In this document: positions 39,235-50,425 of the stretch, piece after piece
Layout of the letters: each line of letters starts with the position of its first letter
Position numbering within the stretch: the stretch's first letter is position 1
Assembly (NCBI GenBank): GCA_033239525.1
Contig: BSYO01000020.1
Coordinates: 12,960,546-13,024,545, forward strand
Source of the DNA: Nepenthes gracilis
Lineage: Eukaryota; Streptophyta; Magnoliopsida; Caryophyllales; Nepenthaceae
Direction: 5' to 3'
Length of the DNA stretch: 64,000 bases
Made by a program: the position numbers and the translations under genes
Notes under the pieces: generated by a model
What the model saw: only the letters and a program-made list of their open reading frames with translations
Told to the model about the DNA's origin: nothing
The model's database searches: none

Positions 39235-39360
39235 ATCGAATGGACGAATTGTAGAGATTATATCAAGTAATTTAAATAAGTATTTATCTTCATCATTTAT
39301 TAATTTAGTATTTAATTCTGACTATTGGATTCATAGATAGTCTAAAAAATTATATTTGCC
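39235..39360. mobile_element. Diverged MITE related to the one in the MYB intron
   Basis: The core attatatcaagtaatttaaa at 39258 is the reverse complement of the core of the MITE at 42174-42349, followed by matching 'gtctaaaaaattata'. The terminal inverted repeats are too decayed to place. It lies in the spacer between the two convergent genes. Confidence 0.45.
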
Positions 39361-39812
39361 CCTAAAGGTGCCTATAACATAAGAGTTATTGTGTTCTTTT
39401 TAACGGGGAGATTGTTATATTCACATAGTACTAAATTTAGAGACGTCTTGGAGTCTCTTGTTAAGATGATATTATCACCTGTTTTGATTCTGAAGAACAC
39501 TTTTGATGATATGTATGCAATCGTACTCTCACAATGTGAAGTGGTTATTTTCATAATTTGAATTCATGACCTCCCAACCATAATTGAATGATCTTGTCAC
39601 TGCAATAAATAATAAGTAGCTACTGCAAATGCACCACAAAACGTGAGTAAATCAGTGCCAAAAACTAAGCAGTACTAAGCAAGGTCCTGTTGTTTGTTCA
39701 TAGGCTCAGAAAACTCCATAGCTCATATGCCAGCATGCCAAAACTATAATAAATATGGTGTTTTACCAGCAGGGAGATTGAGAGAGGAGGTTCATAAGCC
39801 ATGCTTTTGCGT

Positions 39813-42800
39813 TCAGTAATCTAAGATTTCATCCAGTGCTGGAAACTCGAGCCGCATTTGGATGTCACGATCCACAATGGACTCAATGAATGAATTCGCT
39901 GAAGAAGACGAAGGCTCGCAGCTGCAGCCTGTGATTCCACTTTCAGTAAACTTGTACCCCGAGGTGCCAGACAGGTGATCTTCTACGCCTAGCATTTGAA
40001 TTTGGGGATGCGGGTCGCCAGCAAGAACCTCACTGCAGCCATAGGAGGCAGTGATTGAAGCTGGGGATGGCTGCTGCCATAAGATAGAAGAGGTAGAGGA
40101 TGATGAGGAAGATGGGGAGATCACTTCATCCATAAAATGCTGCTGGTTTGCAGCTTTGAGCTGACTCTTACTGTCCTCCAATGAACAATTACCTTGAAAC
40201 TGCATGTCAGTAGTAGGCATCCTGAACAAGTTGAATGAAGTAAAACGTGAAGATGTTGCGGATGGTTGTGGTGAGCACTGGGAGAATTGACAGCAGAATT
40301 TGAAATACTGATTCCAGTTTTGATTTTTTTACAAAACCTCAAAATCGGTTCTAATTCAGCTTGCATATGTAGGCGAATTTGACCTATTGCGGAAACTGAA
40401 GGCGTAATCTGCTGTTAAGCAATACAAATCCACGTATTCAAATAATACTAGTAACATGGATGAAAATATTAATACTTGTATCGGTCATAATTATATCGAT
40501 ATTTAACATATCAAGCAATACATATCATATCGGATATATTGAATGAAGAAAATTTTAAAAAATTATAAACTGATAAGGTTATATCGGTCATTATATCAAT
40601 TGTATCAACTGATACAAAACATATCGCAATATTGTCGCAATATCGAAAAATATGAATATTGAGGAGCCAATACGACACATATTAGCCCACGTTCTCATCA
40701 ATGACTAGTAATTAGTACGATGAGGACGTCTCACGGATATCTAATATTTTATATTAACTCAGATTTTATAATTACATGGTAAGTTCAAAAACTTCATTAT
40801 ATCCACATGATCAAATTAGTATGATTCATCAATTTATTAACTCAAAACCTTTCATCCAATTTATAGTATCATATACAAATATTAGACTAATTAAGCAATA
40901 ATAAATAATAATTACAATGGCAATAATAAACTTTTGTTTTATATATATATATAACAAATGTAAATTATGCAATAAAAATTCAGGATTCATAAACTTATCA
41001 CCATAAGGTGTCTGATATGTGAAGCATAGAGTATTTAAGTTTATATTCCAAACTATGGACTGGGGGTGCTTAGGCTTAGGGTCATACAAATTTATTGTTT
41101 TTCCCATGCAAGAAATATGTATAAAAAGCAAGGGAGCATAATGTCGCCAAATTCTGGCGAAATTTCCTCTTCACATTCCGCCATTTTGTAAGAAATGGTT
41201 CTATTTTTATATCTGTATATAAGTCGGACAGTAACAGATTTGGTGGACTTGAAGGAGGAATTCTGGTGGAATGTAGAGAAAATTTCCATCCCTATGTAAC
41301 AGGGTGAATTATCTGTTGTTGGATGTACTGACCTGATTTTGTGGGTGTTTGGAAGATTGCTGATGTTTTCATAATCGCATAAGATCTGTGAGAAGGGCTT
41401 GTGGGTAACAGGGTCAATTCCCATCTTTGTGAGCTTCTTTTTGAGCTTAGTGTTCCAATAGTTTTTCACATCATTATCTGTTCTTCCATGCAGTTGTTTA
41501 GCAATTAGCGACCACCTACACTTAAAAGACAAAATGCAAAGAACAGTTTGGTATCATGGATGAAAACAATAGTATCGGTTGCGATCAGATCGGTATCGAA
41601 AATATTGAATAATACGTATTGATATCAGATATATTAGACGAAAAATTAATAAATTGACAGGATTGTATTACTAATTTATCGGCTGTATCGGCAAATAATA
41701 CAAAATATTGCAATATCAGGGGACCCCAATATCAATACATATCAATATCGATACATATTAGCTGATATGTACTATATTGGGTGATATTTACATCAATGGT
41801 ATAAATCCATGCGACATCGAACTCAAATCCAAGCATTTGCTTTTGTTTAGAGTTACCTCCCATCTGCATTATGCTCCTACTTTGGCTTAGAAAGGAAATG
41901 AAGAATTTTGCAACCAATAAAGAGAAAGAGGTTCCCTCGACATGAGGTGAGAAAATTATATATACATTGTTTTACTGTTGCAAAACCGGCAGACTGGTTA
42001 TGCTGTTTGCACTTGTTACTTCCAAATCACAATATTCTTGTAGTTTGATAAAGGAAGGAGATGTACAATTCTGCGACTACAAAAGAAAACAAAGGCAAAA
42101 CATGCTCAATTTGAAGAAAAATGAACATAAGAATAGAAGACGAAGGCACCATCATGCAACTGAGTCGTGTTAAGGTCCTCCCATATTTTTAAGTTCCATG
42201 TAAATTCAATGGTTAAAATTAAAAATTAAATAAATAAATGGTACAGATTAAATAATTATTTAAATTACTTGATATAATTTTTACTACTTATCTATCTATT
42301 TTTTTATTGACTGTTAAATTTACAAAAAGCCTAAAAATATGAGAGGACCTTAATAGCTCTCAAAGTGACTTTACTCAAATTCGTTTTGCAATAGCTTGCA
42401 AGAACCGTCTGAGAAGCTCTTTAAGCCTTTTTCCTGGAGTTTTCTATTTAAGTTTACTACATCAGAGAACCAAGTTAAAGATTTGCAGCACTGAACTTGA
42501 TTTGACTTGTTTATAACCTTATTTGAAGTTGGCCCCATAAATTTCCCCAGAAGCATCGTAAAATGGCACCACATTTAGAAATTTCTGTATAAAAAAGATG
42601 GACTAGTAGATAAAGCTCTCACAATTTTCTGCATCTGGGAGTAGTTAAATATTTGAGCCTCATTCTACATCACATGATAGACTACTTATATGATTAAAAC
42701 ACACGATCAAGCATTCTGTCCTCACAATAATGAAGATCCAATAATAATGATTTGGGCACTGCAAAAAAGTGAGATATTGAGATCAACCTGCTACCTATAG

Positions 42801-43177
42801 CTTTGTGGAGCTGGATGATGAGTTGTTCTTCTTGGGGTGTGAAGCTGTCGTGCTTAAGGTCAGGCCTCAGATAGTTGGTCCACCTAAGCCTACAACTCTT
42901 CCCACATCTGTTGAGTCCTGTAAAACACCACCCACAATTAAGTGCTTCAATTAGTAATTTCTAGCCAACAGAGGAAGCCAGTTTTAAAATAATTACAGTA
43001 GATTAAATTTTTCTTTGGGGGAGGGGGATTACAAAGAAAAATACCTGCTTTCTTAGGAACCAGAGTCCAGTTGCCAATCCCATGGTTAGAGACATAAGCA
43101 AGTATCTTTGCATCTTCTTCCGCGGTCCAGAGACCTCTCTTCACATTGGTTTTATCACAACAAGGAGGTCTTCCCAT
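39813..43177 (-). CDS. MYB35 (TDF1): R2R3-MYB transcription factor, MYB35/TDF1-like, complete
   Basis: Four exons on the minus strand: 43177-43045, 42917-42788, 41515-41333 and 40221-39813. Their lengths (133, 130, 183, 409) sum to 855 nt, giving 284 aa plus stop, with every junction in phase and GT-AG borders. The protein begins [21 protein letters not shown]2 (about 14-64) and R3 (about 67-115) have the expected Trp ladder, [20 protein letters not shown], and [15 protein letters not shown]. The segment after R3, [13 protein letters not shown], and [12 protein letters not shown] are hallmarks of the MYB35/TDF1 and MYB80 anther clade. '[15 protein letters not shown]' favours TDF1 over MYB80. 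The C-terminus has a Ser run and an acidic, hydrophobic end ([12 protein letters not shown]), plausibly activating. One oddity is LHGRT (His97) where R3 of nearly all plant MYBs has LPGRT. In Arabidopsis, TDF1 acts in the nucleus in the tapetum, downstream of DYT1. The start ATG has a good context (aagaaagATGG), and no upstream in-frame ATG exists before it. Confidence 0.93.
40455..40715 (+). repeat. CGATA-rich dispersed repeat, copy 3, in MYB intron 3
   Basis: Starts catggatgaaaatatt and contains 'tatcggtcat', 'gatacaaaacatatcgcaat' and 'tgtcgcaatatcg'. It ends near 'cgttctcatcaatgac'. It is collinear with the copy at 41555 in intron 2 and lies in the same orientation. Confidence 0.65.
41555..41806 (+). 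repeat. CGATA-rich dispersed repeat, copy 4, in MYB intron 2
   Basis: Starts catggatgaaaacaatag and contains 'gatcggtatcgaaaatattg', 'atcggctgtatcggc', 'atattgcaatatcagggg' and 'cgatacatattagctgatat'. It ends near 'tttacatcaatggt'. It lies about 50 bases from the exon 3 acceptor, so it sits close to the branch-point region of that intron. Confidence 0.65.
42174..42349. mobile_element. 176-bp MITE in MYB intron 2 with TTAA at both ends
   Basis: The left end GGTCCTCCCATATTTTTA and the complement of the right end GGTCCTCTCATATTTTTA agree at 17 of 18 positions. TTAA flanks both sides (42170-42173 and 42350-42353). The interior is AT-rich and non-coding. Because TTAA is itself palindromic, the exact duplication is ambiguous, and the superfamily cannot be assigned from this copy alone. 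Confidence 0.8.
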
Positions 43178-43199
43178 CTTTCTTGAGCACAGAGAAGAG

Positions 43200-43490
43200 A
43201 AACAAGCACACAGTAGGAGGGGGTAAAGAGAGTCGAAGTGATGAAATGGGTGATGCAATTGTCACATCCATTTCAAATACATAAAGAAGCAATGGGAAAT
43301 TAACATATAAAAACTGTGAAGGCAAGGAAAGCATGCAATTGGAATCCAAATTAACGACAATTGCATGACTTCTTTCATCTTCTAATAAAAGTATTTGAAT
43401 TGGCATCAAATCAAATTTGCATGCTTGCATGCATGCATGCATCTCTCTCTCTCTCTCTCTTTTACACACACACACACATTCATTTGCTTG
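43200..43490 (-). promoter_or_regulatory. MYB upstream region: TATA-like site and GA microsatellite
   Basis: Read on the minus strand, a TATA-like tttttatatgttaa lies at about 43300-43313, roughly 125-135 bp before the ATG. Farther up is a compound repeat of (GT)n, (GA)n and (ATGC)n at about 43423-43479, which includes overlapping CATGCATG (RY-type) sites. Such GA tracts are common in plant core promoters and 5' leaders. The transcription start is not observable here. Confidence 0.35.
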
Positions 43491-43599
43491 GCTCCATAAT
43501 ATGGATTAAACAGATCCCCTATTCACTTATTTTAGCCAAGCAAACTTATCCAATGACCAAAGTATTTTGTGTAATCAACGTAAGTGTAAACTAAGCTAT

Positions 43600-44370
43600 T
43601 AAACATTTCTGATCACTCAGCTTGAAAGCATGATATTGTCAGCTAACAACAAGCTCTTTATTGAGATATCTTCTGAAAAATCTAGTATGACATCATTGAT
43701 TAAAGACTGAAAGGAATATTGCCACAGACATTGAGCAGCAGCTGCAGCACACTGATAACTTCCACGATCCTAGTGAGCTGCTTCAAACCCCTCGTTGGTT
43801 CATTCTTGCTCAAGTATATAATCAAACTAGATGCAAAATATTTGTATGATTTGCTAAAGGTCAGAAGGTCAATGTAGAGAAGTATCACAATCACTCTATG
43901 ATGATATGATACACTTGCCATGGGACCCACAGAGCCACACAAGTGCCAAGCCCAAAAACAAAATACTAAACGTCAATACAAAAAGTGGTTTAATAAGAAG
44001 CCTAACATGAATTACTTCATTGCACGCCGATTCTCCCCCTTGATGACAGGGAAGCTCCCATGCAGATTGCTAGGAACGGTGTTAGCATCACGATGAAGAC
44101 AAAAGAACAGCAGCGCATCAGCTTCTGGCTTTCACTGCAAGTAGAAACGCAATAGAATACATCAAATGCAAACACTGAATTGTTAGAGCCACAACAATAA
44201 ATTTGTTTAGTTCCTCCCATGTAAGTTCCATGATCCGTTTGTCTATGGTATACATACAAGTGCTTTAAAATAATGATGGTGCTAGCATGTGAAGGCCGCT
44301 TAAAGGGGAAGATTGGCCCAGAAAAGGCTTGGTCCAAGAGCACAGGAGATTGGAAGCTTGGAGCTCAGGA
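43600..44370. other. Spacer upstream of the MYB gene with one candidate small exon
   Basis: On the minus strand, 44134-44017 follows an acceptor-like acttgcag. It reads ESQKLMRCCSFVFIVML, then TPFLAICMGASLSSRGRIGV, and then a stop. This gives a basic-hydrophobic-basic segment of one membrane-span length. It could be the last exon of a gene whose other exons are lost or lie inside the repeats upstream. I cannot name the protein. The rest of the spacer shows nothing. Confidence 0.3.
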
Positions 44371-44379
44371 GATCAGAAG

Positions 44380-44625
44380 ACAAAATGTTCAAAGTACTGC
44401 ATGTCTCAAGTACAGGACATAATGAGTACGGATTTGGAATAGGAGATGTCTGAAGTATAGGAGTCTAGAGTATAGGGTGTCTGGAGTACAGGATAGTTAG
44501 GATGTGCAGAGGACAAGATGTCAGGAGTAAAAGTGTCCTTGATACAGGATGCCTTGGGTACAGAAGTCAAATATCAGAGTAAAGGATATCCAGGATACAA
44601 AATGTTTTGGGCATCAGTGCCATGG
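44380..44625. repeat. Decayed purine-rich tandem repeat, unit about 16-20 bp
   Basis: Variants of 'gtctggagtacaggata' recur irregularly (caagtacaggacat, gaagtataggagtct, agagtatagggtgtct, ggagtacaggatag, ttgatacaggatgcc, gagtaaaggatatcc). This looks like an old minisatellite. No coding frame runs through it. Confidence 0.6.
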
Positions 44626-44932
44626 AAGCCTGACTGTGGGAGCTCGGCCAGCCTAGGGTCTGGTGGTACTGGAGTTACAGAAGCTCAGTAGCTCGGCCAA
44701 GATGTGACTTCGGCCTTTTCAAGATAGTTTGGTACTCGAGATTTTTTAGCACCATTTGAATAATCTCAGTGCTTTACAGATTTAACAAGCAGAATTCAAT
44801 ATGCTTGATTTTGGGATGAAATCGAGAGATTAGAATAATCAGTCCCTTCTGGAAATGTGCACTTCTCTGGCCTTTGTTTATATGAAGAACAAGAGGCATC
44901 AGGGAGGAGGGAGACACTTCAATAGGACATTG

Positions 44933-47900
44933 TGTTGGAAAAGAGGGCGACTGACTTTCCCACTCAAACAATACAGTAAGAAATATGAATGAAGAACAAC
45001 AATGAACACAAGAATTTTCATGTAGAAAACCCTTATCAATTAAGGGAAAAACCATGGGACAATCTGTCCACTGAACGTATTTCACTATGTGAGAGATTTT
45101 GGGAACAAATTCCCCGTTACACAGTAGAGAATAAAGAGAAATTGAAGAACAGAGTATTAGCAACGCACACACACGGTTGCGAACAGCTTCTCCTCCCTTC
45201 ACCATTTTTTTCTCGCTCTCTCTAACACTGAGTCTCTTCCAAAAGAATATCTCACACACACCTCTATACAGCAAGTTACAATACTTGCTTTTAATATCAA
45301 AAATCGCACACAGAGAGATTTGGGGCAATCTTCCATCCAGAAAATGATAGGATCAGTCATATCCAATAATATGAATATCAAAAACGGCTTCGAGATCACG
45401 TATCTCCGGAAAATCAGGTTTCTCGGATTTTTCACGGCCAACCATTGACGGTGGAGATTAAACACCCTTATTGACCGTCTAAAATTTGCCCTCTCCGGAA
45501 TCTCTTGGATCCGATTTAATTAATCGCTGTACGGCTGACAGTGCAATGTTCCAGAGTTAATTCCATTGACCATCAATCAGGGCATTTTGTCAACCATCAA
45601 ATAGTTGATCGGAATTTCTTTAGAATGAATTCGTGCTCCACCTAAGTTCTTCGATCCAAGAACTTCTTAGGAGTGATTACCCCAAACTTTTCCTCACTTT
45701 TTATGAATAAGTTGGATCCCGGCTATCTGAAGATGCTTCATTCTTCCCTCTTGATGAAATCTTAGTCATCATTATGCTCAGTTATCTTGCACTTTTGATA
45801 ATAGATCAAGCACTTCCGTCACCCAATGGTACCGAACATCACTAGGTGGATCTCAAGTGGAATGAAGAGGACTTCTTCTATGAAGACCCAACTCTTGAAT
45901 AAATTTCTTCATCCACAAATGTCTTGGAATATTTTGGAATATAACTACATGGTCACCTAAAAGGAATTGCTGTGAGACCGCTCCTCCTACAAATTTCAAA
46001 GTGTTGTAGATTTTCGAGAGTCAAGCATCCGAAAAGCTAACTAATGGAGCTTGTCACTTTCAAGGCATGACACCTCTTGAAAGTCCCCGAATATATCTGT
46101 AATCCACTTAATCTAGGACCCAATACTCATTCCCTTCTCTGATGGTCCCAGCGACATGGGCTATGTCTGGTCTAGTACACATGGGTGCTTCCTGATAGAT
46201 GAATAGGGCACGCCTTTCATGTATTTCTTCTCGTCATCCGAGGACGGACATTGACGAATACTTAACTTGTAATGGTTCGCTAAGGGTGTGTTCACGGGTT
46301 TCGACTTGTCCATGTTAAATCGTTAGAGTAATTTCTCAATATAGCTTTCTTGAGACAACCACAATTTTCTAGCCTTCCAATCGCGTATAATTCTGACTCC
46401 CAGAATTTGCTTCACCGACCCAAGGTCCTTCATAGCAAATAACCACCTAAGTTGCTCTTTCAGCTCCTTTATTCGAGCGCCATTTCGTCCAACTATCAAC
46501 ATGTCATCCACATATAAGAGAATAATGACAAAATCATCATGCACAAATACAATGGTACCCTTGGCGGCCAAAACAGACATTTCTTACAAGACAAGTCCAT
46601 GCATAAACTTTTTCTCAAATGACATACAAGTTGTTCATTTCCTTTAGCCTCAAACCCTTCTGATTGTTCCATGTAGATCTCCTCCTCAAACTCTCTATGA
46701 AGAAATGCAGTCCGGATATCCATCTGCTCCATCTCAAGGTCCTAAGCAGCATCTAGACCCAACATTACACGTATGGAAGACATCTTCACTACCGGAGCAA
46801 ATATCTCATCAAAATCAATTCCCTTCCGTTGTCTAAAACCTTTCACCACCAGTCGTGCCTTGTATCTTAACTTCTTGGTGTTCTCGTCCGTTTTTAACCG
46901 GAAGACCCATTTATTCTTCAGGGCCTTCTTCCCCTTGGGAAGTTTAACAAGGTCGAAAGTATGGTTCTCATAATGAGAACTTATCTCATCCTTCACGACC
47001 TCCAACCATTTCTCCTTACTTTTTCCATTCTGACCTCTTCATAGTCTTCAAGCTCTCCGATATCAAGAAGCATGACATATTTATTTGGGGGACGGGCGAA
47101 CGGACGGCCGCCTATTCCGAGAGGAAGTTAACTTCTTGGTGGTTGAGGATGGCTTCATCCCTGGTCATCATCAAGTATGCGACCTCCTCTCCAAGTATCC
47201 TCAACCGCCTCAGACTATTATCGCCTTCCAATTTGAGGACGGACATCTTCGAAAACGCTCATCATAACAATTTGCCTTCCTACCAATATCTTCAATCGTC
47301 TCATTTTTAGCAAAGGTTACATCTCTTGACCAGACAAGTTTCCTGGCAGCAGGATATAAAATCTGTAGCCCAACTCATTCTCTCCATAGCCTAGAAAGAC
47401 GCACTGCATCGTCTTTGGCTCCAATTTTGTCATTTCATCTCTTTGAAAGTGTGCGAATACTTTACGTCCGAACACCCGCAAATGATTATAGGATAGCTCC
47501 ATGCCCGTCCATATCTTCTCCGCCACTTCACCCATCAGAGGCTTATTGGGCGACCTGTTGATAATATAGGCCGCCGTCCGGAGTGCTTCTGCCCAAAACG
47601 AAGCATGAAGCTTTGCTTCAGAGAGCATGCAACATACTCTCTCCAAGAGCGTACGATTCATCCATTCTGCTACTCCATTCAGCTGTGGTGTCTTTGGTGG
47701 TATCCTTTGGTGCCTAATACCACGTGATCGGTAGTAGGCATCGAAAGGTCCCAAGTATTCACCGCCGTTGTCATTTCGGACGGCCTTTAGTTTCTTCCCC
47801 GTCTTACGCTCCACAATAGCATGGAACTACTCAAAAGTACTAAGAACGTAATACTTGGTTTTCAGTGGGTAAACACACAGCCTTCTAGAACAGCCGTCAA

Positions 47901-50291
47901 TGAAAGAAATAAAATACTAAGCTCCACCAATCTATTTCTCTTTGAATGGTCCACACACATCTGTGTGAATGAGATCAAGTAGTCCGATTTTTTGGGTTGA
48001 CGAAACTCCATTGAAAGAAACTCTCCTCTGTTTTCCGGTCAAGCAATGGGGACACATCTTCATCCTGTCCTCCTTTGTCCCGGTGATTAGGCCCTTACTG
48101 GCCAAGTGAGACAGTCCCCATTCACTCATGTGGCCCAGCCTCCTGTGTCACAAATCCTCTATCTCCTTACAAATTTTAGCGTTCATATCTCCGGCCATTG
48201 TGCAGACCTTCATCATATACAAGCCGGAGCACTTTTCCCCTCCCGCTGCAACAAGAGACCCTCTGGTCAGCTTCCACTCACCTTCACAGAAGGTGTTACA
48301 GTAACCTTCATCATCCAACTGACCGGCTGAGATGACATTCAATCGAATATCAGAAACATGGTGCACATCCTTCAACAATAGCTTCGTCCAATTATTCGTG
48401 GCCAGAATGATATCTCCTCTTCCTAAAACCGGAGATGTTCCTTTATTGCCCATCCTTATTACTCTAAAATTTCTTGGAGTATAGGATGCAAATAATCTCT
48501 TTTTGGACGTGACATGTAGGATAACACTAGAATCAATCACCCAGCCAGATTTCATATCTATCAAGTTTGCCACTTCTCCTTGACATGTCAACCGGAGGTC
48601 CCCACCTGTGACTACTGAGACGGAGGACATTTCCTCCCCACGTCCTTTGTCACCTTTCTCCTTCTTTGCATTTTTTCGCTTCCATTTGAAACAGTGCTTC
48701 TTAATGTGGCCCTTCTTGCCACAGTGATGACAGTCTATGTTTTGGTATTTGGATCGTGATTTGTTGTGATCTTTTTCTCCTGGTTTCTGGTGGCGACCTC
48801 TATTTCTCCTGGATTCGGTCACCAACACCTCAAAGTGAGAGGACGATGAGGTCCCCTGTGACCGTCTTGACTCGTTCATGAGCAGAGAGACAATAACCCT
48901 GTCCAACCTTAAAGTATCCTTATTGCACATTAAGGTTGTGACGATATGATCATAGGTGGCTGGCAGAGACGCCAATAGAACCTACGTCTTGTCCTCCTCC
49001 TTGATTTCCTCATCAAGAGCAGACATTTGCGTCAATATCCGGTTAAATTCATCCAAGTGTTTCTCAAAACTCCCTCCTTCCGATAACCATAAGCCCTAAA
49101 ACTGTTTCTTTAAGTGCATTCTGGTTGCCAACGATTTTGACTTGTAACGGCTCTCCAACTTCTCCCAAACCTCCGCCGGATCAGTTAGGCCAAGAACTTC
49201 TTGGAAAGTGTTGTCCGCTAAGCATAGCTTGATGGTGCAGTTTGCAAGATCTCTCTTGTCTTGCCATTCATCATCGGTCAGATTTTCAAGCTTTTCGTCC
49301 TTCTTCTTTAACGCCTTTACTGTCCCTTCTCTCGTTAAAATGTTCTTCACCCTCTCTTGCCATAGAATGAAGTTGCCCTACCGGTTGAACTGCTCAATAC
49401 TGAACGGCAGATTATTTGACGACAAGGATGCCATTAAAACAGAGTATGGAACCTGACTCTGATACCACTTGTTGGGAAAGAGGGCAACTGACTTTCCCAC
49501 TTAAACAACACTGTAAGGAATATAATGAAGAAGAACAATGAGCACAAGAATTTTTACGTGGAAAACCCTTATCAATTAAGGAAAAAACCACGAGATAATC
49601 CGTCCACTGAACGTATTTTACTATGTGAGAGATTTTGGGAACAAATTTTCCGTTACACAATAGAGAATAAAAATAAATTGAAGAACAGTGTATCAGCAAC
49701 GCACACACATGGTTGCGAACAGTTTCTCCTCCCTTCACCATTGTTCTCTCGCTCTCTCTAGCACCGAGTCTCTTCCAAAAGAATATCTCACACACACTTC
49801 TATACAGTAAGTTACAATACTTGCTTTTAATATCAAAAACCGGACACAGAGAGATCTAGGGCAATCTTCCATCCAGAAAAGAATATGATCAGTCCTTTCC
49901 AACAATATGAATATTCCCTGTCAAAAATGGCTCTAACATAACCGTTTGAGATCACGTATCTCCAGAAAATCTGCTGAGTTGGCGTAGTACTGGATTTTCT
50001 AGTGGACGGCCAACCGTTTGACGTCCGCGTTCTCCACGAGATCGGTCAACACCCTTATTGACTGTCTGAAATTTGCCCTTCTGGAATCTCTCAATGAATC
50101 CGGTTTAATTAACCGCTATACTGGTCAACATTGTTTGCCGGCAATTTTGACCATCAATCCGGTCTATTCCATTGACCATCCATCCGGTCAACTATGTTGA
50201 CTAGAATTTCTTTCCTGAATGAAATAGCACATTCGTGCTCCACTCAAGTTCTTCGATCACAAGAACTTCTTCACGGGAGTGATTTTCAACA
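44933..50291 (-). mobile_element. Ty1/copia retrotransposon (Tork-like), both LTRs, defective gag-pol
   Basis: LTRs are at 49470-50291 (5' in element direction) and 44933 to about 45685. They begin TGTTGAAAATCACTCC on the minus strand and end TTCCCAACA. The Met-tRNA primer site tggtatcagag lies at 49458-49468. Flanks cattg and catta are a near-perfect 5-bp duplication. Reading leftward, gag starts at ATG 49434 but has an early TAG. Next comes a zinc knuckle CHHCGKKGHIKKHC, a protease with WVIDSSVILHVTS (the usual SGAT is changed), and the integrase zinc motif HRRLGH...CPHCLTGKQRR. The integrase core shows HTDVCGP, RNDNGGEY and NGVAEWMNRTLLERV. Reverse transcriptase has AFLHREFEEEIYMEQ and LLYVDDMLIVGRNG. 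A deletion removes the residues usually following KSLYGLKQAPR, and RNase H is mostly gone. The protease-integrase-reverse transcriptase order confirms copia. It is the best-preserved element in the window. Confidence 0.92.
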
Positions 50292-50425
50292 CATTAAGCA
50301 CACACAGGGCAAGTGTTTGCAAGAGAAAGAAATGAGAAGAAGAGGTGGTGTTTCAGTTGGAACATTGATTTGATTTCCGACCTTCATCAATCTTCAGTCC
50401 AGTCTTCAGGTTTCTCATTCACTCC

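Noticed and set aside
39813..43177. Calling the MYB locus a sex-determining region
   Set aside because: The gene's family role in asparagus prompts the idea, but nothing in one haplotype window shows sex linkage.
44774..45328. 184-residue minus-strand open frame
   Set aside because: Most of it is the copia LTR, and the end is flank. It has no domain. The matching frame in the other LTR (49412-49795) shows it is an LTR accident.
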